Of a stretch of DNA of 64,000 nucleotides, positions 31,999-40,600 are shown one piece after another (position 1 is the stretch's first letter; each line of letters opens with the position of its first letter). Under the pieces are notes generated by a model. The model saw nothing but the letters and a program-made list of their open reading frames with translations, was not told where the DNA came from and did no database searches. The position numbers and the translations under genes are program-made. The DNA is from Streptomyces galbus (GTDB lineage: Bacteria; Actinomycetota; Actinomycetes; Streptomycetales; Streptomycetaceae): NCBI RefSeq assembly GCF_005280195.1, contig NZ_SZPR01000027.1, positions 1 to 64,000 on the forward strand, read 5' to 3'.

Positions 31999-34191
31999 TC
32001 AGCCGTTGCGCTTCCAGCGCGGCTTGTCCTCGCGGCGGCCGAAGGAGCCGCCGCCGCGGTGGTCGTCACGGCGGCCGTAGGGGCGGTCGTGACCCGGACG
32101 GTCGTGGCCGCCGGCGCGATAGCCCGGGCGGTCGTCGCGGCGGTCGCGGTTGAACGGGCGGTCGCTGCCCCGGTGACCGGTGCGCTCGTCGCGGCGGAAG
32201 CCGCCCCGGTCGTCACGGCGCTCGAAGGAACGGCCGCCGCGGTCGCGGTCGAAGGAGCGGGCGCCCCGGTCGTCACGACGCTCGTCCCGGCGGAAACCGC
32301 CACGGTCGTCCCGGCGGTCGTCGCGGCGCTCGAAGGAACGGCCGCCGCGGTCGCCGCCGTCCCGGCGGTCGTAGCCGCGCTCACCGCGGTCGCGGTCGAA
32401 GGAGCGGGCGCCCCGGTCGTCACGACGGTCGTCCCGGCGGAAGCCGCCACGGTCGTCCCGGCGGTCGTCCCGGCGGTCGTCGCGGCGCTCGAACGAACGG
32501 CCGCCGCGGTCACGGTCGAAGGACCGGCCGCCCCGGTCGTCACGACGCTCGTCCCGGCGGAAGCCGCCACGGTCGTCACGACGGTCGTCGCGGCGGAAGC
32601 CGCCCCGGTCGTCACGGCGCTCGTACGACGTCGTCGGCGCCGGACGCTCCTCGCGCTCGGGCCGGTCGGACCGCTCGGCGTCCCGCGCGGTCGGCTGCTC
32701 CGGGAGGGAGACCTCCGGCGCGGCGCTCTCGACGGCCGCCGCGGCCTGGGCCTCGGCCACCGCCGCCTCGGGGTCCTCGCCCCGCTCGCGGGCGACCCGG
32801 GCCACCAGCCGGTCGGCCTCCTCGCGCAGCTCGGCGGCACGCCGCTGGGCGCGCTCGAGCTGCTTGGTGAGGTGGGCGACCTCGCGCTCGGCCTGCTGCG
32901 CGGCGTTGCCCGCCGACTCGGCCTGGACCTCGGTCATGGAACGGGCGCCGGTGATCTCGGCGACCTCCGGGTCGAAGGCGGCGCCGCCCTGGATGATGTG
33001 GCGGCCCGCGTCGACGCCGGCGTCCTCCATCAGGCGGAAGATCTGGCGCCGCTGGTGCGGCAGCGAGAGGGAGACGACCGTGCCGGTGCGGCCGGCGCGG
33101 GCGGTGCGGCCGGCGCGGTGCAGGTAGTCCTTGTGGTCGCCGGCCGGGTCGACGTTCAGCACCAGGTCGATGCCGTCGACGTGGATGCCGCGGGCGGCGA
33201 CGTCGGTGGCGACCAGGACGTTGACGTAGCCGTCCTTGAAGTCGGCCAGGGTCCGGGTGCGGGCGCCCTGGGTCATGCCGCCGTGCAGCGCGTCGGCCTT
33301 CACGCCCGACTCGCGGAGCTGCTCGGCGACGCGGTCGGCGCCGAGCTGGGTGCGGACGAAGATGATCGTGCGGCCCTTGCGGGAGGCGATCGCGGAGGTG
33401 ACCGGCGCCTTGTCCTTGGGCTTCACGATGAGGATGTGGTGGGACATCGTCGTGACGGCGCCCTGGGCCGCGTCCACCTCGTGGTGGACCGGGTCCTTCA
33501 GGTAGCGGTCGACGAGGGTCTTGATCTCGTTCTCCATGGTCGCGGAGAACAGCATCCGCTGGCCGCCCGCCGGGACCTGGTCGAGCAGCTCCGTCACCTC
33601 GGGCAGGAAGCCCAGGTCGGACATCTGGTCGGCCTCGTCGAGGACGGCGATCCGCACGTCCTCCAGGGAGCAGGCGCCGCGGTTGATGATGTCGCGCAGC
33701 CGGCCCGGGGTGGCGACGAGGATGTCGACGCCGCGCTCGAGGGCGTAGATCTGGTTGCCCATCGACGTACCGCCGCAGACGACCTTCATCTTCAGGCCGA
33801 GGACGTCGCCGTAGGGCTGGAGCGCGTCGGCCACCTGCATGGCCAGCTCGCGGGTCGGGGTGAGGATGACCGCGCGCGGGCGGTGCTTCTCGGTGCGGCC
33901 GCCGGCGAGCTGGGCCAGCGTCGGCAGGCCGAAGGAGAGGGTCTTGCCGGAGCCGGTGCGGCCACGGCCGAGGATGTCCTTGCCGGCCAGGGCGTCCGGG
34001 ATGGTCGCGGCCTGGATCGGGAAGGGGACCGTCACACCGTTCTGCGCGAGCTTGCGCACGACGCCCTCGGGGAGACCGAGGTCGGCGAAGGTGACCTCGG
34101 GGGTCTCCTCGGCGCCGGTCTCCTCGACCTCGACCTCGACGGCCTCGACGGCCTCGGGCACGACGGAGTGATCAGTGCTGGAAATGGACAT
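31999..34191 (-). CDS. DEAD-box RNA helicase with long Arg/Asp/Gly-rich tail
   Basis: 730 residues. The helicase core spans about 30-400: Q motif VPFPIQAATIP, motif I GRGRTGSGKT, motif II VLDEADQM, motif III SAT, motif V VATDVAARGIHV, motif VI HRAGRTARAGRTG. A coiled segment follows (AEREVAHLTKQLERAQRRA, about 425-475). From about 510 onward the protein is low complexity, built of units like RRDDRGGFRRD and RSFDRDRGGRSFER, repeated around fifteen times. Such tails bind RNA and can drive condensates. It is the RhlE/DeaD type, which unwinds short duplexes in ribosome assembly and mRNA decay. ATG 34191 begins MSISSTDHS, with GGAAGG 12 bases upstream. I recall the homologue as SCO4096. Confidence 0.9.
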   Translation of the reverse strand: MSISSTDHSVVPEAVEAVEVEVEETGAEETPEVTFADLGLPEGVVRKLAQNGVTVPFPIQAATIPDALAGKDILGRGRTGSGKTLSFGLPTLAQLAGGRTEKHRPRAVILTPTRELAMQVADALQPYGDVLGLKMKVVCGGTSMGNQIYALERGVDILVATPGRLRDIINRGACSLEDVRIAVLDEADQMSDLGFLPEVTELLDQVPAGGQRMLFSATMENEIKTLVDRYLKDPVHHEVDAAQGAVTTMSHHILIVKPKDKAPVTSAIASRKGRTIIFVRTQLGADRVAEQLRESGVKADALHGGMTQGARTRTLADFKDGYVNVLVATDVAARGIHVDGIDLVLNVDPAGDHKDYLHRAGRTARAGRTGTVVSLSLPHQRRQIFRLMEDAGVDAGRHIIQGGAAFDPEVAEITGARSMTEVQAESAGNAAQQAEREVAHLTKQLERAQRRAAELREEADRLVARVARERGEDPEAAVAEAQAAAAVESAAPEVSLPEQPTARDAERSDRPEREERPAPTTSYERRDDRGGFRRDDRRDDRGGFRRDERRDDRGGRSFDRDRGGRSFERRDDRRDDRRDDRGGFRRDDRRDDRGARSFDRDRGERGYDRRDGGDRGGRSFERRDDRRDDRGGFRRDERRDDRGARSFDRDRGGRSFERRDDRGGFRRDERTGHRGSDRPFNRDRRDDRPGYRAGGHDRPGHDRPYGRRDDHRGGGSFGRREDKPRWKRNG
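32020..32630. repeat. Degenerate coding repeats in the helicase tail
   Basis: About 600 bases of imperfect repeats encode the Arg/Asp/Gly tail. CGGCGGAAGCCGCC and GGTCGTCACGAC variants recur every 30-60 bases. Copy-number variation between strains would be expected. Confidence 0.75.
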
Positions 34192-34516
34192 GCGAATGCG
34201 AAACCTTCCGGAGTCTCGTCGGCACGCGCCCGTCAACTCCGTGTTCGCATCACGACCGCCTCAATGCGGTCCGCCACGGCAAGGGAGAGTACGCGCCACA
34301 CGGCGCGCTCTGCGGTGGCGCCGGGCAAATGGGATCAAACGATCTACCACCATACGCACCCTGCCCCCCGGAACGCAAACCGCCTCCGTCACGCCCGTTC
34401 TGCACGGGACACCCCCCACCTGCGCCGGAACGCCGGCCGCCCGTTCCGGCGTGAGCAGCGACACAGCGGCGACAGAGCGGTGACAGAGCGAGGGCCCCGG
34501 TTCCGCACGCCCCGGC
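34192..34516. other. Long upstream region of the helicase gene
   Basis: 325 bases without a gene. It should contain the helicase promoter and a leader. Dispersed complementary GC runs exist but no single strong structure. Cold-induced helicases often have long structured leaders, but nothing here proves that. Confidence 0.35.
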
Positions 34517-35053
34517 TCACACCGGCGCCCCCGCCTCCGGTGCCGGCAGCCGCTCGGCCAGTTGGGGGCGCGGGTCCTCGTGGGCCGACGAGGACGGTTC
34601 GGCGACCGTCGGTTCGGGCGAGGGCGACGCGGGCGGCTCCGGGGGCGGCGGGTCGGAGGGGCTGGGGCGCGGCGGGGCCGGCTGGTCGCCGCTCGGGCTG
34701 GGCGCCCCGGGCCCGGCGGGCCCCTTGCCGCCCCCGCCCCGGCCGGGCTCCTCCCGCGCCGTGGGCGGGGCGCTCGCACCGGAGGTCGGGGAGGCGGTGG
34801 GCGAACCGGACGCGTCGTCCTCGCCCTCGCCCTTCCCGTGGCCGCCCTTGCCGTCGCCGTGCCCGCCGGCGTGCCCGAGCCGGCCGCCGCCGCCCCCGCG
34901 CGCACCGCCCGGCGCCCCGTCGCCCGGCTGTCCGGCCGACTGCGACGGCTTGGCCTGGCTGCCCTCCCCGTCACCCACGCTCATGCAGCCGGCGGCCGCG
35001 GCGACGGCCAGGACCGTGGCGGCCAGGCGGACGGGTACGTACAAGGGGCGCAC
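34517..35053 (-). CDS. Putative lipoprotein, Gly/Pro/Ser-rich
   Basis: 178 residues from GTG 35053, which follows GGAGGTGG. A basic start (RPLYVPVRLAA) leads to a hydrophobic stretch and a lipobox-like AVAAAAGC, so Cys about 22 would be lipidated and the protein anchored outside. The mature part is low complexity: Gly/His/Lys-rich (GHAGGHGDGKGGHGKGEGED), then Pro/Ser/Ala-rich to the end. No domain is recognised. Absence of structure suggests a spacer or wall-embedded protein. The lipobox lacks Leu at -3, so lipidation is not certain. It is divergent from no gene and is followed by the helicase upstream region. Confidence 0.6.
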   Translation of the reverse strand: MRPLYVPVRLAATVLAVAAAAGCMSVGDGEGSQAKPSQSAGQPGDGAPGGARGGGGGRLGHAGGHGDGKGGHGKGEGEDDASGSPTASPTSGASAPPTAREEPGRGGGGKGPAGPGAPSPSGDQPAPPRPSPSDPPPPEPPASPSPEPTVAEPSSSAHEDPRPQLAERLPAPEAGAPV

Positions 35054-35133
35054 GGGAGCCACCTCCGATGGGGGACGGGAGTCAACCTGCCCAACTCCCG
35101 CCGCCCATAAGAGGACACGCTCCCCGCGGGCGA

Positions 35134-35484
35134 CTACCCGTAGCCGAGGGCGTGCAGCCGCGCGTCGTCGATGCCGAAGTGGTGGGCGATCTCGTGCACC
35201 ACGGTGACCTCGGTCTCCTCGACGACCTCCTCCCGGGTCGCGCACATCCGCAGGGTGGGACCCCGGTAGACGGTGATCCGGTCGGGCAGCACGCCCGCGT
35301 ACCACTCCCCGCGGTCGGTGAGCGGAGTCCCCTCGTACAGCCCGAGCAGCTCCGGGTCGTCGGCCGGTGGCTCGTCCTCGACGAACACCGCGACGTTGTC
35401 CATCAGCCGCGTCAGCTCCGGCGGGATACGGTCCAGCGCCTCGGCGACCAGTTCCTCGAACTCCTCGCGCGTCATCTCCAGCAC
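35134..35484 (-). CDS. Small zincin-type metallopeptidase family protein
   Basis: 116 residues of the zincin-like family often annotated metallopeptidase (possibly PF06262). The HExxH zinc motif is at TVVHEIAHHFGIDD, near the C-terminus, followed by a family-typical RLHALGYG ending. The N-terminal EMTREEFEELVAEALDRIPPEL and LLGLYEGTPLTDR are also typical. It is cytoplasmic, with no signal. GTG 35484 (MLEMTREEF) is chosen over the ATG three codons later because the latter has its purine-rich sequence too close. Its function in the family is not established. It lies between the lipoprotein and a divergent metallophosphoesterase. Confidence 0.8.
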   Translation of the reverse strand: MLEMTREEFEELVAEALDRIPPELTRLMDNVAVFVEDEPPADDPELLGLYEGTPLTDRGEWYAGVLPDRITVYRGPTLRMCATREEVVEETEVTVVHEIAHHFGIDDARLHALGYG

Positions 35485-35590
35485 AGGGCCATTGTCGGGC
35501 ACGCGGGCGCGTGGGCGCCGGGCAAGGACGCGACCGGCGGCCCGGGCCGACGTCCGCATGCCCGCCCGCGCACTTGGGCATACGGGACCA

Positions 35591-37156
35591 ATGGTCAGCG
35601 TCCGCACCCCCGGAAGGCGAAAGCCGAAGCCGCCCGTCCTCGCACTCGCCCCGCGCCCGCACCCCTGGCGCCGCGCCCTCGGCCTCGTCACCGTCGTCCT
35701 CGCCGGGGCCTGGCTCGGGCTGCTGGTCGTGGGGAACGTCCGGGCGCAGGTCGGCCCGATGAACACCACGATGACCCTGCGCCCCTCGCTGAGCGGCGGG
35801 ACGAAGATCAACGTCTCGCCGCTGGGCGCGCTGCACCTGGACAGTCATGTCGCGCCGGTCCGCCTGGACGTGAACGTCGACCAGCTCGACCCGGCCCGCG
35901 CGCAGGCCCTGGTGGACCACCCGGAACGGCTGTCCGGCCTCCAGGACGAGGTGGCGCGGGACGTCGAGCACGGCACGCTCGACCTGGCGGTGCGCTCCTG
36001 CGTGGCAGTGGTGGCGGGCGCCACGGCCCTCGGCCTCGCCGTCTACCGCCGCCCGGGCCGCGCCGCGGCGGCCGGCGGACTGGCCCTGGCGCTGCTGGCG
36101 GCCTCGGGCGGCACGGCGTACGCCACGTGGAACCCGAAGTCGGTGCTGGAGCCGCGCTTCTCGGGCCTGCTCTCGTCCGCCCCGTCGCTCGTGGGCAACG
36201 CCCGCAGCATCGTCACGGAGTTCGACGTCTACCAGAAGGAACTGGCCCGCCTGGTGACGAACGTGACCAAGCTCTACGACGTCACCTCCACGCTGCCCGC
36301 CTACCAGCCGGACCCGACGACCGTCCGCGTCCTGCACGTGTCCGACATCCACCTCAACCCGGCGAGCTGGAAGATCATCGCCTCGCTGGTGGAGCAGTAC
36401 AAGGTGGACGTGATCGTCGACTCCGGCGACACGATGGACCACGGAACGGCGGCGGAGAACGGCTTCCTCGACCCGGTCGCCAACCTGGGGGCGCCGTACG
36501 TGTGGGTCCGGGGCAACCACGACTCGGTGCTCACCCAGCGCTACCTGGAGGGCGTGCGCGGCGTGCACGTCCTGGACCGGGGGCGGGCCGTGACCGTCGC
36601 CGGGCTGCGCTTCGCGGGCATCGGCGACCCCCAGTACACGCCGGACCGCTCCACGGTGCCGGGCGGCGGGGACGCCGAGGAGCGGGCCGGCGCGGAGCTC
36701 GCGGCGGCGCTGCGGGCGCAGCGGGCGGCGGGGACGCCGGTGGACGTGGCGATCGCGCACGAGCCCAGCGCGGCGCGGGGCGTGGACGGCGAGGTGCCGC
36801 TGGTGCTGGCCGGCCATCTGCACCACGAGCAGACCGAGGTCCTGGAGAAGGGCACGCGGCTGCGGGTCGAGGGGTCCACCGGCGGCAGCGGGCTGCGGGC
36901 CGTCGAGGGCAAGTACCCCGACCCGATCGAGGCGTCGATCCTCTATCTCGACCGGGACACCCGGCGGCTGCAGGCGTGGGACGAGATCAAGCTGGGCGGC
37001 CTGGGCCTGACGACGGCCGAGGTCAGCCGCCACCTGCCGAAGGAGAACCAGCCGGGGGCCGCCCCGACGCCGACGGACCCGGCGACCGCGAGCCCCACGA
37101 CCACGACCGCGACCCCCACGACCACGACGCCGACCGGCCCGGCGACCGCCCCGTAA
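35591..37156 (+). CDS. Membrane-anchored metallophosphoesterase
   Basis: 521 residues. Three hydrophobic segments lie at about 28-50, 130-152 and 160-180, with an extracytoplasmic region between the first two. A calcineurin-like phosphoesterase domain begins near 238: VLHVSDIHLNP (D-x-H), IVDSGDTMDHG (GD), VWVRGNHDSV (GNHD) and LAGHLHHEQ (GHxH) supply the two-metal ligands. A Thr/Pro-rich tail closes the protein. The segment before the catalytic domain is also hydrophilic, so which side the enzyme faces depends on topology; an odd number of helices would place it outside if the N-terminus is inside. ATG 35591 is the first Met and has no clear ribosome site. The substrate is unknown. Confidence 0.82.
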   Translation: MVSVRTPGRRKPKPPVLALAPRPHPWRRALGLVTVVLAGAWLGLLVVGNVRAQVGPMNTTMTLRPSLSGGTKINVSPLGALHLDSHVAPVRLDVNVDQLDPARAQALVDHPERLSGLQDEVARDVEHGTLDLAVRSCVAVVAGATALGLAVYRRPGRAAAAGGLALALLAASGGTAYATWNPKSVLEPRFSGLLSSAPSLVGNARSIVTEFDVYQKELARLVTNVTKLYDVTSTLPAYQPDPTTVRVLHVSDIHLNPASWKIIASLVEQYKVDVIVDSGDTMDHGTAAENGFLDPVANLGAPYVWVRGNHDSVLTQRYLEGVRGVHVLDRGRAVTVAGLRFAGIGDPQYTPDRSTVPGGGDAEERAGAELAAALRAQRAAGTPVDVAIAHEPSAARGVDGEVPLVLAGHLHHEQTEVLEKGTRLRVEGSTGGSGLRAVEGKYPDPIEASILYLDRDTRRLQAWDEIKLGGLGLTTAEVSRHLPKENQPGAAPTPTDPATASPTTTTATPTTTTPTGPATAP

Positions 37157-37162
37157 ACCGTT

Positions 37163-37192
37163 TTGGCGATACCTCCCGCCATCCCATATGCT
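37163..37192 (+). promoter_or_regulatory. Promoter of the tRNA-Glu/Asp/Phe cluster
   Basis: TTGGCG (37163-37168), 18 bases, TATGCT (37187-37192), with the first tRNA 44 bases downstream. Confidence 0.6.
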
Positions 37193-37236
37193 TCTCACGT
37201 CCCCGACGCGCTGAGAAGCGCCCAGGCGGGCCGATA

Positions 37237-37309
37237 GCCCTCATCGTCTAGCGGCCTAGGACGCCGCCCTTTCAAGGCGGTAGCACGGGTTCGAATCCCG
37301 TTGGGGGCA
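37237..37309 (+). tRNA. tRNA-Glu(UUC)
   Basis: A 73-nt cloverleaf with anticodon loop CTTTCAA, acceptor GCCCTCA/TGGGGGC with a T-G pair, discriminator A. The T-loop GGTTCGAATCC is normal. Confidence 0.96.
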
Positions 37310-37358
37310 CGCAGTACGGTGTGCGACACTTGAGCGCGTTCGTCGCACACAACAGCTT

Positions 37359-37433
37359 GGTCCTGTGGAGCAGTTTGGAGTGCTCGCCACCCTGTCAAGG
37401 TGGAGGCCGCGGGTTCAAATCCCGTCAGGACCG
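37359..37433 (+). tRNA. tRNA-Asp(GUC), copy 1
   Basis: A 75-nt cloverleaf with anticodon loop CTGTCAA, acceptor GGTCCTG/CAGGACC, discriminator G. It is identical to the gene at 41689. A hairpin (GTGTGCGAC...GTCGCACAC, 37320-37350) separates it from tRNA-Glu and may guide processing. Confidence 0.96.
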
Positions 37434-37457
37434 CTGAGATCTCGCAAGAGGTCTCGT

Positions 37458-37531
37458 GGCTGGGTAGCTCAGTTGGTACGAGCGATCGCCTGAAAAGCGA
37501 TAGGTCGCCGGTTCGACCCCGGCCCCAGCCA
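37458..37531 (+). tRNA. tRNA-Phe(GAA)
   Basis: A 74-nt cloverleaf with anticodon loop CTGAAAA, acceptor GGCTGGG/CCCAGCC, discriminator A. Confidence 0.96.
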
Positions 37532-37536
37532 CAGTG

Positions 37537-37572
37537 GAGAGGCCCCCGCCGGGATTCCGGCGGGGGTCTCTC
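37537..37572 (+). terminator. Terminator of the Glu-Asp-Phe tRNA cluster
   Basis: 16-bp arms GAGAGGCCCCCGCCGG and CCGGCGGGGGTCTCTC (one G-U) with loop GATT, six bases after tRNA-Phe. There is no U-tract. Confidence 0.75.
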
Positions 37573-37632
37573 GCCGTCCCGGAGCAAAAGCGTTCGCGCG
37601 AAATTTCCGCGGGATGAGATCCTGGATCGCGT

Positions 37633-40600
37633 ATGTCTACGCACCCCGCCCCCGCCCTCGGCGCCCTCGCCCCCCGTCTGGCCGAGCTGTCCCTGCGTGA
37701 CGCGCACCGGCTCGGGCGCAGGCTCGAGGGCGCGCGCAAGATCCGCAAGCCGGAGGCCCGCGCGGCCGTACTGGCCGAGATCGAGGCCGAGGTGGGCAAG
37801 GCCGAGGAGCGGATGGCCGGCCGGCGCGCGCGCGTGCCCGCGGTCACCTATCCCGAGCAGTTGCCCGTCTCCCAGAAGAAGGACGACATCGCGGCGGCGA
37901 TCCGCGACCACCAGGTCGTCATCGTCGCCGGTGAGACCGGCTCCGGCAAGACCACGCAGATCCCGAAGATCTGCCTGGAGCTGGGCCGGGGCGTGCGCGG
38001 CATGATCGGGCACACCCAGCCCCGCCGCATCGCCGCCCGCACCGTCGCCGAGCGCGTGGCCGAGGAGCTGCGCACCCCCCTCGGCCAGGCCGTCGGCTGG
38101 AAGGTGCGGTTCACCGACCAGGTCGACCCGGACGCCACGTTCGTCAAGCTGATGACCGACGGCATCCTGCTCGCCGAGATCCAGACCGACCGCGAGCTGC
38201 GCGCCTACGACACGATCATCATCGACGAGGCCCACGAGCGGTCCCTCAACATCGACTTCCTGCTCGGGTACCTGGCGCAGCTCCTGCCGAAGCGGCCGGA
38301 CCTGAAGGTCGTCATCACCTCGGCGACGATCGACCCCGAGCGCTTCTCGCGGCACTTCGGCGACGCCCCGATCATCGAGGTCAGCGGACGGACGTACCCG
38401 GTCGAGGTGCGCTACCGGCCGCTCCTGGAGGAGGTCGGCGACGACGCGGACGAGGCCGCGGACGCCGACCGCGACCAGATCACCGCGATCATCGACGCGG
38501 TCGAGGAGCTGCGCGGCGAGGGCCAGGGCGACATCCTGGTGTTCCTCTCCGGCGAGCGGGAGATCCGCGACACGGCGGACGCGCTGGAGAAACGGAAGTT
38601 CCCGTTCACCGAGGTGCTCCCGCTCTACGCCCGCCTCTCGCACGCCGAGCAGCACCGGGTCTTCCAGCCCCACACCGGCCGCAGGATCGTTCTGGCGACC
38701 AACGTGGCGGAGACCTCGCTGACCGTCCCGGGCATCAAGTACGTCATCGACCCCGGCTTCGCCCGCATCTCCCGCTACAGCCACCGCACCAAGGTCCAGC
38801 GGCTGCCCATCGAGCCGGTCTCGCAGGCCAGCGCCAACCAGCGCAAGGGCCGCTGCGGCCGTACGTCCGACGGCATCTGCATCCGGCTGTACAGCGAGGA
38901 GGACTTCCTCGCCCGGCCGGAGTTCACCGACGCCGAGATCCTGCGCACCAACCTCGCCTCCGTCATCCTGCAGATGACCGCCGCCGGCCTCGGCGACATC
39001 GAGAAGTTCCCCTTCATCGACCCGCCGGACCACCGCAACATCCGCGACGGCGTGCAGCTCCTGCAGGAGCTGGGCGCGCTGGAACCCGACCAGAAGGACC
39101 CCCGCAAGCGGCTCACGCAGACCGGCCGCAAGCTCGCCCAGCTTCCCGTCGACCCGCGGCTGGCCCGGATGGTCCTGGAGGCCGACCGCAACGGCTGTGC
39201 CCGCGAGGTCATGGTGATAGCCGCCGCGCTGTCCATCCAGGACCCGCGCGAGCGCCCGGCCGACAAGCAGGCCCAGGCCGACCAGCAGCACGCCCGCTTC
39301 AAGGACGAGACCAGCGACTTCCTCGCCTACCTCAACCTCTGGCGGTACGTCAGGGAGCAGCAGCGCGAGCGGGGCTCCAGCTCCTTCCGCCGGATGTGCA
39401 AGCAGGAGTACCTGAACTTCCTGCGCATCCGCGAATGGCAGGACATCTACACCCAGCTCCGCACGGTCGCCAAGCAGATGGGCATCCACCTCAACGACCA
39501 GGACGCCGAACCGGACCGCGTCCACGTCTCGCTGCTGGCCGGCCTGCTGTCCCACATCGGGATGAAGGACGTCAAGGACGGCAACAAGAACGAGTACCTG
39601 GGCGCCCGCAACGCCAAGTTCGCGATCTTCCCGGGCTCGGCGCTGTTCCGGAAGCAGCCGCGCTTCGTGATGTCGGCCGAACTGGTGGAGACCTCCCGCC
39701 TGTGGGCCCGCGTCAACGCGAGGATCGAGCCGGACTGGGTCGAGCCGCTCGCGGAACACCTGCTGAAGCGGACGTACAGCGAACCGCACTGGGAGAAGGA
39801 CCAGGCGGCCGTGATGGCGTACGAGAAGGTCACGCTGTACGGCGTGCCGATCGTCGCCCAGCGGAAGGTGAACTACGGCCGGATCGACCCGGAGGCCAGC
39901 CGGGAGCTGTTCATCCGCAACGCGCTCGTGGAGGGCGACTGGCGCACGCACCACAAGTTCTTCGCCGACAACCGCCGGCTCCTCAGCGAGGTCGAGGAGC
40001 TGGAGCACCGGGCGCGGCGCCGGGACATCGTGGTCGACGACGAGACGCTGTTCGACTTCTACGACCAGCGGGTGCCCGACCACGTGGTCTCCGGCGCCCA
40101 CTTCGACTCCTGGTGGAAGCGCAAGCGGCAGGAGCAGCCCGACTTCCTCGACTTCGAGCGGGAGATGCTCATCCGGGAGTCGGCGGAGGCGGTCACCAAG
40201 GCCGACTACCCGGACACCTGGCGCCAGGGCGAGCTGAAGTTCCGGGTGACGTACCAGTTCGAGCCGGGTGCGGACGCGGACGGCGTGACCGTCCACATCC
40301 CGCTCCAGGTGCTCAACCAGGTCACCGACGAGGGCTTCGACTGGCAGATCCCGGGCCTGCGCGAGGAGGTGGTGACGGAGCTGATCCGTTCCCTGCCCAA
40401 GCCGGTCCGGCGCCACTACGTGCCCGCGCCCAACTACGCCAAGGCGTTCCTGGAGCGGGCGACGCCGCTGCAGGAGCCGCTGACGGTGACCATGGCGCGC
40501 GAGCTGAAGCGCATGGTCGGGGTGCCGTTCGAGGCCGAGGACTTCGACTGGTCGAAGGTCCCCGACCACCTGAAGATCACGTTCCGGATCGTCGACGAGC

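Noticed and set aside
32020..32630. Helicase tail repeats as CRISPR or mobile element
   Set aside because: They are in frame, encode Arg/Asp/Gly units and have no unique spacers.
31819..37251. 1810-codon open frame on the plus strand
   Set aside because: It runs antisense to the helicase and lipoprotein and then in frame with the third-position GC of other genes. Composition is Val/Ala/Gly/Arg-rich without domains, a GC-rich shadow.
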